From positions 1,302,001 to 1,366,000 of the forward strand of contig NW_026647189.1 of the NCBI RefSeq assembly GCF_950295315.1: 64,000 nt of DNA. Direction: 5' to 3'. A model generated the notes under the pieces. The model was not told the origin of the DNA. It ran no database searches and worked only from the letters and a program-made list of their open reading frames with translations. Position numbers and translations under genes: made by a program. The stretch is from Erinaceus europaeus (taxonomy: Eukaryota; Chordata; Mammalia; Eulipotyphla; Erinaceidae). Positions 8,423-21,909 of this stretch are shown piece by piece; the stretch's first letter is position 1; the number at the start of each line of letters is the position of its first letter.

Positions 8423-11076
8423 GGATTTACTTTTGAAGGCAATATGACCTGCCTCGTTTTGAATCCTCATTATCCTGAGGGTCAGTGCTGGAGACAGTTT
8501 CATGACACGACACACGGAGATCTCTGGTATCAGAGAGCACCTGGAACAGCAGCTGGGGCTCTAGTGCCAGGGCAGGAGCAACTCCTCATCCACCCTCCAC
8601 GGAGTCCACCTGCCTGCACTTTGGTCCTTTTCCCTCCAAAAAAGATTTTTCCCTTTTTTCACTTTGAAACTGGCAGCAGACAGGTTACCCAGGCAGGGCG
8701 AAAAAAATAAAAAGCCTTTTTTTTTTTTTTTTTTTTTTTTAAACCGAAGTGAATGACCATCTTCTGGAAAGTATAGGTTTTGAACCTGAAAACTCTGTCT
8801 GTCTGTCTCTTAGTCCACAGAAAGAGCCACTAGCCCAGCCAGATCTCACGCTCAGATGGGGTGTTTTTGCCAGTCAAAGGTCTGCACAGCACACTAGGGA
8901 TTGGGCGGCAGGAGACCCAAATGTTACAATGTAGATGGACTGTTTGCAGTTCTTGCTCCCCAGGACATTGGACTGTCTCAACTCCCTCCCCTACAGCATG
9001 AAAAAAAGACTCTTGACAACCTTGGAGCAAATGGAGTGGGGGTGAGGGGAGCTGTTTGCATGTGTGCGCTGCTGATGCCCAGGTGTCTGTGGGGGGGCCG
9101 TGGCACAGGCTGTACGGGGGCTAGGGGGCAGAAGGAGACTGTTTGAGAGGCAGGCTACAGGCAGGGGAGCCCGTGAGTGTGTGCAGGGCTGTGTGTGTGG
9201 GTGTGGTGGCAGGGGGTAAGGGCAGGTCCCCCTCTGGATGGTGAGATGGCAGCTGGGCTGGCCCTGGGCCCTCAGGGCTGAAGGGCAGAAGCAGGGTGGC
9301 AGTAAAGTAGCACAGGGAAGCACACAGTAGATGTTAGTTGGGGAGCTGGGGGACAGAGGGCAAGGGGAAAGGGGGCATCCTTGAGGAGGGGTATGGACTA
9401 GAGAGTGGGGGGAGCTGGAGGCATGGAAGGTCCCAGGAATCAGGGACTGACAGGAACAGATTCCTGCACCCACCCACTGGATAGAAGCTGCAGCAGCCAG
9501 AGCAGCAGCCCTGGCTTGCCTAGGCCAAGGGCCCTGATTGAGTCCCTCTGAGGATGAGGAAGAAGAGGAGGAGGTAGAGGAGGAGGAGGAGGAGAAGGAG
9601 GAGGAGGATGAGGAGGAGGAGGAGGAGGAAGAGGAGGAGGAAGAAGAGGAGGAGGAGTAGGAGGGGCAGGAGGGCAGCTGTCAGTAGGCAACGGGATTAA
9701 TAGAGGCCTCCATTACGGAGGCAGGTGTCCAGGCAGGCACCCACCAACCCTCAGGGGCAGCTCAGGGCACCCAGGGACCTGGTGTGGGTATCTCTGGGGC
9801 GGGAACTGTCAGTCAGTCAGCAAGACTGTGTGTCAGTGCACATGGTGGGACAGGGGCCTGGCGGACCTTGGTCCCCAGCCCTGGGCTGTCAGATGTCAGC
9901 CCCATGCCCAGACACACACCAATCTGCCCATAGCCCCTTGTCCCGGCCGAACAGCACCTGCTTTGCCCTGGGGCTCTGGCTCTGGTGGCTGGCCACAACC
10001 CCTCAGGTCAAGTTCAGCGTGGGGGTCATGGCTGCTGGTCAACTGGATGGGCAGGGTCCCCGTAGCCTAGCAACCACAGGAGCCCTCTGTGATGTCCTAG
10101 CCCCTGGCAATCTGTGCTGGCCACACTGGCACTGGGTAGCCCAACTGCCCTGCCACTAGGTGAGGCAACAGCGCCCAGACGCCTGGGCCCTGACACAGAG
10201 GGACGGAAGGATGGGGAGACAGTGCTGACCGAAGAGGGACCTCAGGGCTGGCAGCCAAGAGAAGACAGATGGAGGTGTGCCCGGGATCCAGGGAGCCCAG
10301 GCCAGAGCTGCCTGCATGCCTGCCTGCCTTCCTGGATGTCTGTATGCTGCCTTTGTCCAGGTAGGTTTCTCAGGTCCCCTCCACTCCTGTCCTCTCCTGT
10401 CCTCTCCTGTCCTCACCATCCTCTCCCCTCTCCTCTCCTCTGCACTTTGCTTCTCTCCTTTGTCTGTCCTCTCTTCCAGGTGCCCTGCTCACCAGCTCCA
10501 GCACTTGTGATGGTTCTCCAGTGACAGCTGTTCGCATCCCCTTCCACCCCCTGCCTGCCCCTAATGTGACCCAGCTCACAGGGTCTCCGGCTCACTCCAC
10601 CCAAACCCACACGCCCCAACACATTCCCTGGTTCAGCCTCTCTGCCCTTTTCAGCCAAACTGGCCCCTTTGCAACCTACCTGTGCATCATTGATTCTCTT
10701 CACCATTCAAGGAGAGATCTCCTTTTGTACTTAGCTTGGTTGACTGCTGGATGGATGGATGGATGGATGGATATATGGATAGATGGATGGGTGGATGGAT
10801 GGATGGACAGGTCAATGGATCGGTTTTGTAGAGGGAGAGTACCATCTAGGTGTACTGGAGACCCCTGGTGTCAGATCCTTAGTCAATGTCAAATGTAAAA
10901 CATTAATTCAACAATAACAAAAATGAGTAAGCACCTAAATAAATAAACAAATAAATAAATATAAAATCTGTGTTAAAAATACATGGTGTCTTTGCCTTTC
11001 TGCATATGGAATGCTGTGAGGATCTTAACAAGGAAAGCATTTTCCTGAGTAGCCCATTTGAAGTCGTGGCATATTT

Positions 11077-11311
11077 CCTTTTCCTTTTTCTTTTATTACT
11101 TTCTATTTTCTTGATTATTCACTGGAATAAATAGATAGGAATTGAGAGGGAAGGGAGGGAGAGAGAGTTTGAGACACAGAGAGAAACACCTGCAGCACTT
11201 CTGCACCACTTGTAAAGATTTCCCCTGGCAGGTGGGGACCAGGGTGTTGAAGCCCAGTCCTCCTGCATTGTAACATGAGTGCTTAACTGGGTGTGGCACC
11301 ACCTGGTACCC
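11077..11311 (-). mobile_element. SINE-A, unit 4
   Basis: Same element as in unit 1; C allele. Confidence 0.8.
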
Positions 11312-11536
11312 TTGAAGGGGCACTTTTTTTTAGCAATGAAAAGAAATTCTCGTGGCAAGGTAATAAATAAATGAAGAAGTAATTAAAAGTGCATTTACAT
11401 TAACTCAGTGGAAACACACTGGGACATATAAGTCTCTGTTACCTGTATTACTTCTTCATTTATGGATTGATTGCCTCAAGGGGTTATTGCCACAGCTGAG
11501 TGCCTGCACCACGAATAATCCACAGCTCCTGCACTC

Positions 11537-11584
11537 CATTTGTTCCCCTTTCGCTGCCCTTGTTGCTTGGTCACTGTGGTGGTT

Positions 11585-11617
<33 letters not shown>

Positions 11618-11829
11618 ACTGACCTTGCATCTGACAGACACAAAAGGAGAGAGCAGAGGAAATACAGGGTGGGAGAGAAAGATAGAACTCCTAAAGACCT
11701 GCTTCACCCCCTGTAAAGCGACTCCCCGGCAGGTGGTGGTCTGGGGGCCAGACCCCAGATCCTTCCACCTGTCCCCTTTTCGTGAGCGCCACAAGCCCTT
11801 AACCCTCTGACATACCGCCAAACCTCCCT
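11537..11829 (-). mobile_element. SINE-B, unit 4
   Basis: Same element as in unit 1; (GTT)10. Confidence 0.85.
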
Positions 11830-12120
11830 GGATTTACTTTTGAAGGCAATATGACCTGCCTCGTTTTGAATCCTCATTATCCTGAGGGTCAGTGCTGGAG
11901 ACAGTTTCATGACACGACACACGGAGATCTCTGGTATCAGAGAGCACCTGGAACAGCAGCTGGGGCTCTAGTGCCAGGGCAGGAGCAACTCCTCATCCAC
12001 CCTCCACGGAGTCCACCTGCCTGCACTTTGGTCCTTTTCCCTCCAAAAAAGATTTTTCCCTTTTTTCACTTTGAAACTGGCAGCAGACAGGTTACCCAGG
12101 CAGGGCGAAAAAAATAAAAA

Positions 12121-12156
<36 letters not shown>

Positions 12157-12800
12157 CGAAGTGAATGACCATCTTCTGGAAAGTATAGGTTTTGAACCTG
12201 AAAACTCTGTCTGTCTCTTAGTCCACAGAAAGAGCCACTAGCCCAGCCAGATCTCACGCTCAGATGGGGTGTTTTTGCCAGTCAAAGGTCTGCACAGCAC
12301 ACTAGGGATTGGGCGGCAGGAGACCCAAATGTTACAATGTAGATGGACTGTTTGCAGTTCTTGCTCCCCAGGACATTGGACTGTCTCAACTCCCTCCCCT
12401 ACAGCATGAAAAAAAGACTCTTGACAACCTTGGAGCAAATGGAGTGGGGGTGAGGGGAGCTGTTTGCATGTGTGCGCTGCTGATGCCCAGGTGTCTGTGG
12501 GGGGGCCGTGGCACAGGCTGTACGGGGGCTAGGGGGCAGAAGGAGACTGTTTGAGAGGCAGGCTACAGGCAGGGGAGCCCGTGAGTGTGTGCAGGGCTGT
12601 GTGTGTGGGTGTGGTGGCAGGGGGTAAGGGCAGGTCCCCCTCTGGATGGTGAGATGGCAGCTGGGCTGGCCCTGGGCCCTCAGGGCTGAAGGGCAGAAGC
12701 AGGGTGGCAGTAAAGTAGCACAGGGAAGCACACAGTAGATGTTAGTTGGGGAGCTGGGGGACAGAGGGCAAGGGGAAAGGGGGCATCCTTGAGGAGGGGT

Positions 12801-13087
12801 CTGGACTAGAGAGTGGGGGGAGCTGGAGGCATGGAAGGTCCCAGGAATCAGGGACTGACAGGAACAGATTCCTGCACCCACCCACTGGATAGAAGCTGCA
12901 GCAGCCAGAGCAGCAGCCCTGGCTTGCCTAGGCCAAGGGCCCTGATTGAGTCCCTCTGAGGATGAGGAAGAAGAGGAGGAGGTGGAGGAGGAGGAGGAGA
13001 AGGAGGAGGAGGAGGAGGCGCAGGAGGGCAGCTGTCAGTAGGCAACGGAATTAATAGAGGCCTCCATTATGGAGGCATGTGTCCAGA
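12801..13087. other. Variant block of units 4 and 5 (copy in unit 4)
   Basis: Within 287 bp this block has C for A at 12801, the 54-bp GA-tract deletion, GTG for GTA in the tract, a GCGCAGG end in place of TAGGAGGGGCAGG, A for G in AACGGAATT, the perfect hairpin at 13060-13076, GCATG for GCAGG and A for G at 13087. The rest of the unit is ordinary. The copy in unit 5 is at 16139-16425. Confidence 0.85.
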
Positions 13088-14420
13088 CAGGCACCCACCA
13101 ACCCTCAGGGGCAGCTCAGGGCACCCAGGGACCTGGTGTGGGTATCTCTGGGGCGGGAACTGTCAGTCAGTCAGCAAGACTGTGTGTCAGTGCACATGGT
13201 GGGACAGGGGCCTGGCGGACCTTGGTCCCCAGCCCTGGGCTGTCAGATGTCAGCCCCATGCCCAGACACACACCAATCTGCCCATAGCCCCTTGTCCCGG
13301 CCGAACAGCACCTGCTTTGCCCTGGGGCTCTGGCTCTGGTGGCTGGCCACCACCCCTCAGGTCAAGTTCAGCGTGGGGGTCATGGCTGCTGGTCAACTGG
13401 ATGGGCAGGGTCCCCGTAGCCTAGCAACCACAGGAGCCCTCTGTGATGTCCTAGCCCCTGGCAATCTGTGCTGGCCACACTGGCACTGGGTAGCCCAACT
13501 GCCCTGCCACTAGGTGAGGCAACAGCGCCCAGACGCCTGGGCCCTGACACAGAGGGACGGAAGGATGGGGAGACAGTGCTGACCGAAGAGGGACCTCAGG
13601 GCTGGCAGCCAAGAGAAGACAGATGGAGGTGTGCCCGGGATCCAGGGAGCCCAGGCCAGAGCTGCCTGCATGCCTGCCTGCCTTCCTGGATGTCTGTATG
13701 CTGCCTTTGTCCAGGTAGGTTTCTCAGGTCCCCTCCACTCCTGTCCTCTCCTGTCCTCACCATCCTCTCCCCTCTCCTCTCCTCTGCACTTTGCTTCTCT
13801 CCTTTGTCTGTCCTCTCTTCCAGGTGCCCTGCTCACCAGCTCCAGCACTTGTGATGGTTCTCCAGTGACAGCTGTTCGCATCCCCTTCCACCCCCTGCCT
13901 GCCCCTAATGTGACCCAGCTCACAGGGTCTCCGGCTCACTCCACCCAAACCCACACGCCCCATCACATTCCCTGGTTCAGCCTCTCTGCCCTTTTCAGCC
14001 AAACTGGCCCCTTTGCAACCTACCTGTGCATCATTGATTCTCTTCACCATTCAAGGAGAGATCTCCTTTTGTACTTAGCTTGGTTGACTGCTGGATGGAT
14101 GGATGGATGGATGGATATATGGATAGATGGATGGGTGGATGGATGGATGGACAGGTCAATGGATCGGTTTTTTAGAGGGAGAGTACCATCTAGGTGTACT
14201 GGAGACCCCTGGTGTCAGATCCTTAGTCAATGTCAAATGTAAAACATTAATTCAACAATAACAAAAATGAGTAAGCATTTAAATAAATAAACAAATAAAT
14301 AAATATAAAATCTGTGTTAAAAATACATGGTGTCTTTGCCTTTCTGCATATGGAATGCTGTGAGGATCTTAACAAGGAAAGCATTTTCCTGAGTAGCCCA
14401 TTTGAAGTCGTGGCATATTT

Positions 14421-14655
14421 CCTTTTCCTTTTTCTTTTATTACTTTCTATTTTCTTGATTATTCACTGGAATAAATAGATAGGAATTGAGAGGGAAGGGA
14501 GGGAGAGAGAGTTTGAGACACAGAGAGAAACACCTGCAGCACTTCTGCACCACTTGTAAAGATTTCCCCTGGCAGGTGGGGACCAGGGTGTTGAAGCGCA
14601 GTCCTCCTGCATTGTAACATGAGTGCTTAACTGGGTGTGGCACCACCTGGTACCC
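14421..14655 (-). mobile_element. SINE-A, unit 5
   Basis: Same element as in unit 1; G allele. Confidence 0.8.
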
Positions 14656-14880
14656 TTGAAGGGGCACTTTTTTTTAGCAATGAAAAGAAATTCTCGTGGC
14701 AAGGTAATAAATAAATGAAGAAGTAATTAAAAGTGCATTTACATTAACTCAGTGGAAACACACTGGGACATATAAGTCTCTGTTACCTGTATTACTTCTT
14801 CATTTATGGATTGATTGCCTCAAGGGGTTATTGCCACAGCTGAGTGCCTGCACCACGAATAATCCACAGCTCCTGCACTC

Positions 14881-15167
14881 CATTTGTTCCCCTTTCGCTG
14901 CCCTTGTTGCTTGGTCACTGTGGTGGTTATTGTTGTTGTTGTTGTTGTTGTTGTTACTGACCTTGCATCTGACAGACACAAAAGGAGAGAGCAGAGGAAA
15001 TACAGGGTGGGAGAGAAAGATAGAACTCCTAAAGACCTGCTTCACCCCCTGTAAAGCGACTCCCCGGCAGGTGGTGGTCTGGGGGCCAGACCCCAGATCC
15101 TTCCACCTGTCCCCTTTTCGTGAGCGCCACAAGCCCTTAACCCTCTGACATACCGCCAAACCTCCCT
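14881..15167 (-). mobile_element. SINE-B, unit 5
   Basis: Same element as in unit 1; (GTT)8, a count seen nowhere else in the window. Confidence 0.85.
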
Positions 15168-17758
15168 GGATTTACTTTTGAAGGCAATATGACCTGCCTC
15201 GTTTTGAATCCTCATTATCCTGAGGGTCAGTGCTGGAGACAGTTTCATGACACGACACACGGAGATCTCTGGTATCAGAGAGCACCTGGAACAGCAGCTG
15301 GGGCTCTAGTGCCAGGGCAGGAGCAACTCCTCATCCACCCTCCACGGAGTCCACCTGCCTGCACTTTGGTCCTTTTCCCTCCAAAAAAGATTTTTCCCTT
15401 TTTTCACTTTGAAACTGGCAGCAGACAGGTTACCCAGGCAGGGCGAAAAAAATAAAAAGCCTTTTTTTTTTTTTTTTTTTTTTTTTAAACCGAAGTGAAT
15501 GACCATCTTCTGGAAAGTATAGGTTTTGAACCTGAAAACTCTGTCTGTCTGTCTCTTAGTCCACAGAAAGAGCCACTAGCCCAGCCAGATCTCACGCTCA
15601 GATGGGGTGTTTTTGCCAGTCAAAGGTCTGCACAGCACACTAGGGATTGGGCGGCAGGAGACCCAAATGTTACAATGTAGATGGACTGTTTGCAGTTCTT
15701 GCTCCCCAGGACATTGGACTGTCTCAACTCCCTCCCCTACAGCATGAAAAAAAGACTCTTGACAACCTTGGAGCAAATGGAGTGGGGGTGAGGGGAGCTG
15801 TTTGCATGTGTGCGCTGCTGATGCCCAGGTGTCTGTGGGGGGGCCGTGGCACAGGCTGTACGGGGGCTAGGGGGCAGAAGGAGACTGTTTGAGAGGCAGG
15901 CTACAGGCAGGGGAGCCCGTGAGTGTGTGCAGGGCTGTGTGTGTGGGTGTGGTGGCAGGGGGTAAGGGCAGGTCCCCCTCTGGATGGTGAGATGGCAGCT
16001 GGGCTTGCCCTGGGCCCTCAGGGCTGAAGGGCAGAAGCAGGGTGGCAGTAAAGTAGCACAGGGAAGCACACAGTAGATGTTAGTTGGGGAGCTGGGGGAC
16101 AGAGGGCAAGGGGAAAGGGGGCATCCTTGAGGAGGGGTCTGGACTAGAGAGTGGGGGGAGCTGGAGGCATGGAAGGTCCCAGGAATCAGGGACTGACAGG
16201 AACAGATTCCTGCACCCACCCACTGGATAGAAGCTGCAGCAGCCAGAGCAGCAGCCCTGGCTTGCCTAGGCCAAGGGCCCTGATTGAGTCCCTCTGAGGA
16301 TGAGGAAGAAGAGGAGGAGGTGGAGGAGGAGGAGGAGAAGGAGGAGGAGGAGGAGGCGCAGGAGGGCAGCTGTCAGTAGGCAACGGAATTAATAGAGGCC
16401 TCCATTATGGAGGCATGTGTCCAGACAGGCACCCACCAACCCTCAGGGGCAGCTCAGGGCACCCAGGGACCTGGTGTGGGTATCTCTGGGGCGGGAACTG
16501 TCAGTCAGTCAGCAAGACTGTGTGTCAGTGCACATGGTGGGACAGGGGCCTGGCGGACCTTGGTCCCCAGCCCTGGGCTGTCAGATGTCAGCCCCATGCC
16601 CAGACACACACCAATCTGCCCATAGCCCCTTGTCCCGGCCGAACAGCACCTGCTTTGCCCTGGGGCTCTGGCTCTGGTGGCTGGCCACCACCCCTCAGGT
16701 CAAGTTCAGCGTGGGGGTCATGGCTGCTGGTCAACTGGATGGGCAGGGTCCCCGTAGCCTAGCAACCACAGGAGCCCTCTGTGATGTCCTAGCCCCTGGC
16801 AATCTGTGCTGGCCACACTGGCACTGGGTAGCCCAACTGCCCTGCCACTAGGTGAGGCAACAGCGCCCAGACGCCTGGGCCCTGACACAGAGGGACGGAA
16901 GGATGGGGAGACAGTGCTGACCGAAGAGGGACCTCAGGGCTGGCAGCCAAGAGAAGACAGATGGAGGTGTGCCCGGGATCCAGGGAGCCCAGGCCAGAGC
17001 TGCCTGCATGCCTGCCTGCCTTCCTGGATGTCTGTATGCTGCCTTTGTCCAGGTAGGTTTCTCAGGTCCCCTCCACTCCTGTCCTCTCCTGTCCTCACCA
17101 TCCTCTCCCCTCTCCTCTCCTCTGCACTTTGCTTCTCTCCTTTGTCTGTCCTCTCTTCCAGGTGCCCTGCTCACCAGCTCCAGCACTTGTGATGGTTCTC
17201 CAGTGACAGCTGTTCGCATCCCCTTCCACCCCCTGCCTGCCCCTAATGTGACCCAGCTCACAGGGTCTCCGGCTCACTCCACCCAAACCCACACGCCCCA
17301 ACACATTCCCTGGTTCAGCCTCTCTGCCCTTTTCAGCCAAACTGGCCCCTTTGCAACCTACCTGTGCATCATTGATTCTCTTCACCATTCAAGGAGAGAT
17401 CTCCTTTTGTACTTAGCTTGGTTGACTGCTGGATGGATGGATGGAAGGATGGATATATGGATAGATGGATGGGTGGATGGATGGATGGACAGGTCAATGG
17501 ATCGGTTTTGTAGAGGGAGAGTACCATCTAGGTGTACTGGAGACCCCTGGTGTCAGATCCTTAGTCAATGTCAAATGTAAAACATTAATTCAGCAATAAC
17601 AAAAATGAGTAAGCACCTAAATAAATAAACAAATAAATAAATATAAAATCTGTGTTAAAAATACATGGTGTCTTTGCCTTTCTGCATATGGAATGCTGTG
17701 AGGATCTTAACAAGGAAAGCATTTTCCTGAGTAGCCCATTTGAAGTCGTGGCATATTT

Positions 17759-17993
17759 CCTTTTCCTTTTTCTTTTATTACTTTCTATTTTCTTGATTAT
17801 TCACTGGAATAAATAGATAGGAATTGAGAGGGAAGGGAGGGAGAGAGAGTTTGAGACACAGAGAGAAACACCTGCAGCACTTCTGCACCACTTGTAAAGA
17901 TTTCCCCTGGCAGGTGGGGACCAGGGTGTTGAAGCCCAGTCCTCCTGCATTGTAACATGAGTGCTTAACTGGGTGTGGCACCACCTGGTACCC
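17759..17993 (-). mobile_element. SINE-A, unit 6
   Basis: Same element as in unit 1; C allele. Confidence 0.8.
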
Positions 17994-18218
17994 TTGAAGG
18001 GGCACTTTTTTTTAGCAATGAAAAGAAATTCTCGTGGCAAGGTAATAAATAAATGAAGAAGTAATTAAAAGTGCATTTACATTAACTCAGTGGAAACACA
18101 CTGGGACATATAAGTCTCTGTTACCTGTATTACTTCTTCATTTATGGATTGATTGCCTCAAGGGGTTATTGCCACAGCTGAGTGCCTGCACCACGAATAA
18201 TCCACAGCTCCTGCACTC

Positions 18219-18266
18219 CATTTGTTCCCCTTTCGCTGCCCTTGTTGCTTGGTCACTGTGGTGGTT

Positions 18267-18299
<33 letters not shown>

Positions 18300-18511
18300 A
18301 CTGACCTTGCATCTGACAGACACAAAAGGAGAGAGCAGAGGAAATACAGGGTGGGAGAGAAAGATAGAACTCCTAAAGACCTGCTTCACCCCCTGTAAAG
18401 CGACTCCCCGGCAGGTGGTGGTCTGGGGGCCAGACCCCAGATCCTTCCACCTGTCCCCTTTTCGTGAGCGCCACAAGCCCTTAACCCTCTGACATACCGC
18501 CAAACCTCCCT
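18219..18511 (-). mobile_element. SINE-B, unit 6
   Basis: Same element as in unit 1; (GTT)10. Confidence 0.85.
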
Positions 18512-21156
18512 GGATTTACTTTTGAAGGCAATATGACCTGCCTCGTTTTGAATCCTCATTATCCTGAGGGTCAGTGCTGGAGACAGTTTCATGACACGAC
18601 ACACGGAGATCTCTGGTATCAGAGAGCACCTGGAACAGCAGCTGGGGCTCTAGTGCCAGGGCAGGAGCAACTCCTCATCCACCCTCCACGGAGTCCACCT
18701 GCCTGCACTTTGGTCCTTTTCCCTCCAAAAAAGATTTTTCCCTTTTTTCACTTTGAAACTGGCAGCAGACAGGTTACCCAGGCAGGGCGAAAAAAATAAA
18801 AAGCCTTTTTTTTTTTTTTTTTTTTTTTTTAAACCGAAGTGAATGACCATCTTCTGGAAAGTATAGGTTTTGAACCTGAAAACTCTGTCTGTCTGTCTCT
18901 TAGTCCACAGAAAGAGCCACTAGCCCAGCCAGATCTCACGCTCAGATGGGGTGTTTTTGCCAGTCAAAGGTCTGCACAGCACACTAGGGATTGGGCGGCA
19001 GGAGACCCAAATGTTACAATGTAGATGGACTGTTTGCAGTTCTTGCTCCCCAGGACATTGGACTGTCTCAACTCCCTCCCCTACAGCATGAAAAAAAGAC
19101 TCTTGACAACCTTGGAGCAAATGGAGTGGGGGTGAGGGGAGCTGTTTGCATGTGTGCGCTGCTGATGCCCAGGTGTCTGTGGGGGGGCCGTGGCACAGGC
19201 TGTACGGGGGCTAGGGGGCAGAAGGAGACTGTTTGAGAGGCAGGCTACAGGCAGGGGAGCCCGTGAGTGTGTGCAGGGCTGTGTGTGTGGGTGTGGTGGC
19301 AGGGGGTAAGGGCAGGTCCCCCTCTGGATGGTGAGATGGCAGCTGGGCTGGCCCTGGGCCCTCAGGGCTGAAGGGCAGAAGCAGGGTGGCAGTAAAGTAG
19401 CACAGGGAAGCACACAGTAGATGTTAGTTGGGGAGCTGGGGGACAGAGGGCAAGGGGAAAGGGGGCATCCTTGAGGAGGGGTATGGACTAGAGAGTGGGG
19501 GGAGCTGGAGGCATGGAAGGTCCCAGGAATCAGGGACTGACAGGAACAGATTCCTGCACCCACCCACTGGATAGAAGCTGCAGCAGCCAGAGCAGCAGCC
19601 CTGGCTTGCCTAGGCCAAGGGCCCTGATTGAGTCCCTCTGAGGATGAGGAAGAAGACGAGGAGGTAGAGGAGGAGGAGGAGGAGAAGGAGGAGGAGGATG
19701 AGGAGGAGGAGGAGGAGGAAGAGGAGGAGGAAGAAGAGGAGGAGGAGTAGGAGGGGCAGGAGGGCAGCTGTCAGTAGGCAACGGGATTAATAGAGGCCTC
19801 CATTACGGAGGCAGGTGTCCAGGCAGGCACCCACCAACACTCAGGGGCAGCTCAGGGCACCCAGGGACCTGGTGTGGGTATCTCTGGGGCGGGAACTGTC
19901 AGTCAGTCAGCAATACTGTGTGTCAGTGCACATGGTGGGACAGGGGCCTGGCGGACCTTGGTCCCCAGCCCTGGGCTGTCAGATGTCAGCCCCATGCCCA
20001 GACACACACCAATCTGCCCATAGCCCCTTGTCCCGGCCGAACAGCACCTGCTTTGCCCTGGGGCTCTGGCTCTGGTGGCTGGCCACCACCCCTCAGGTCC
20101 AGTTCAGCGTGGGGGTCATGGCTGCTGGTCAACTGGATGGGCAGGGTCCCCGTAGCCTAGCAACCACAGGAGCCCTCTGTGATGTCCTAGCCCCTGGCAA
20201 TCTGTGCTGGCCACACTGGCACTGGGTAGCCCAACTGCCCTGCCACTAGGTGAGGCAACAGCGCCCAGACGCCTGGGCCCTGACACAGAGGGACGGAAGG
20301 ATGGGGAGACAGTGCTGACCGAAGAGGGACCTCAGGGCTGGCAGCCAAGAGAAGACAGATGGAGGTGTGCCCGGGATCCAGGGAGCCCAGGCCAGAGCTG
20401 CCTGCATGCCTGCCTGCCTTCCTGGATGTCTGTATGCTGCCTTTGTCCAGGTAGGTTTCTCAGGTCCCCTCCACTCCTGTCCTCTCCTGTCCTCACCATC
20501 CTCTCCCCTCTCCTCTCCTCTGCACTTTGCTTCTCTCCTTTGTCTGTCCTCTCTTCCAGGTGCCCTGCTCACCAGCTCCAGCACTTGTGATGGTTCTCCA
20601 GTGACAGCTGTTCGCATCCCCTTCCACCCCCTGCCTGCCCCTAATGTGACCCAGCTCACAGGGTCTCCGGCTCACTCCACCCAAACCCACACGCCCCAAC
20701 ACATTCCCTGGTTCAGCCTCTCTGCCCTTTTCAGCCAAACTGGCCCCTTTGCAACCTACCTGTGCATCATTGATTCTCTTCACCATTCAAGGAGAGATCT
20801 CCTTTTGTACTTAGCTTGGTTGACTGCTGGATGGATGGATGGAAGGATGGATATATGGATAGATGGATGGGTGGATGGATGGATGGACAGGTCAATGGAT
20901 CGGTTTTGTAGAGGGAGAGTACCATCTAGGTGTACTGGAGACCCCTGGTGTCAGATCCTTAGTCAATGTCAAATGTAAAACATTAATTCAGCAATAACAA
21001 AAATGAGTAAGCACCTAAATAAATAAACAAATAAATAAATATAAAATCTGTGTTAAAAATACATGGTGTCTTTGCCTTTCTGCATATGGAATGCTGTGAG
21101 GATCTTAACAAGGAAAGCATTTTCCTGAGTAGCCCATTTGAAGTCGTGGCATATTT

Positions 21157-21391
21157 CCTTTTCCTTTTTCTTTTATTACTTTCTATTTTCTTGATTATTC
21201 ACTGGAATAAATAGATAGGAATTGAGAGGGAAGGGAGGGAGAGAGAGTTTGAGACACAGAGAGAAACACCTGCAGCACTTCTGCACCACTTGTAAAGATT
21301 TCCCCTGGCAGGTGGGGACCAGGGTGTTGAAGCCCAGTCCTCCTGCATTGTAACATGAGTGCTTAACTGGGTGTGGCACCACCTGGTACCC
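21157..21391 (-). mobile_element. SINE-A, unit 7
   Basis: Same element as in unit 1; C allele. Confidence 0.8.
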
Positions 21392-21616
21392 TTGAAGGGG
21401 CACTTTTTTTTAGCAATGAAAAGAAATTCTCGTGGCAAGGTAATAAATAAATGAAGAAGTAATTAAAAGTGCATTTACATTAACTCAGTGGAAACACACT
21501 GGGACATATAAGTCTCTGTTACCTGTATTACTTCTTCATTTATGGATTGATTGCCTCAAGGGGTTATTGCCACAGCTGAGTGCCTGCACCACGAATAATC
21601 CACAGCTCCTGCACTC

Positions 21617-21664
21617 CATTTGTTCCCCTTTCGCTGCCCTTGTTGCTTGGTCACTGTGGTGGTT

Positions 21665-21697
<33 letters not shown>

Positions 21698-21909
21698 ACT
21701 GACCTTGCATCTGACAGACACAAAAGGAGAGAGCAGAGGAAATACAGGGTGGGAGAGAAAGATAGAACTCCTAAAGACCTGCTTCACCCCCTGTAAAGCG
21801 ACTCCCCGGCAGGTGGTGGTCTGGGGGCCAGACCCCAGATCCTTCCACCTGTCCCCTTTTCGTGAGCGCCACAAGCCCTTAACCCTCTGACATACCGCCA
21901 AACCTCCCT
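21617..21909 (-). mobile_element. SINE-B, unit 7
   Basis: Same element as in unit 1; (GTT)10. Confidence 0.85.

Larger units (their letters stand above)
6789..10198 (+). repeat. Macrosatellite unit 3, 3410 bp
   Basis: Three minisatellite copies, alleles C and C, (GTT)11, T24 (8717-8740), GAG in the GA tract (9550-9665), G4 at 9340-9375. T at 7102 (TTGTTCTCC) is shared only with unit 17. A at 9997 (CCACAACCCC) is private. Confidence 0.97.
10199..13552 (+). repeat. Macrosatellite unit 4, 3354 bp, short GA-tract subtype
   Basis: Three minisatellite copies, alleles C and C, (GTT)10, T29 (12124-12152), short CTGT run as in unit 1, G4 at 12748-12783. The GA tract is only 12958-13018, 54 bp shorter. 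A cluster of linked changes spans 12801-13087 and is shared with unit 5 only. Confidence 0.97.
13553..16890 (+). repeat. Macrosatellite unit 5, 3338 bp, shortest complete unit
   Basis: Two minisatellite copies, T at the 630-equivalent (GTTTTTTAG, shared with units 11 and 12), GCATTTAAAT at the 737 site (a double variant unique to it), G at the 1056 site, (GTT)8, T25 (15462-15486), short GA tract (16296-16357), G4 at 16086-16121. Private changes include T at 13963 and T at 16006. Perfect hairpin at 16398-16414. Confidence 0.97.
16891..20288 (+). repeat. Macrosatellite unit 6, 3398 bp
   Basis: Two minisatellite copies, GGAAGGAT interruption in the GGAT run and TTCAGCAATAAC (both shared with units 7 and 8), alleles C and C, (GTT)10, T25 (18806-18830), GAC in the GA tract (19640-19755), C at the 3210 site, CAACACTCAG shared only with unit 7, G4 at 19430-19465. 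T at 19914 is private. Confidence 0.97.
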
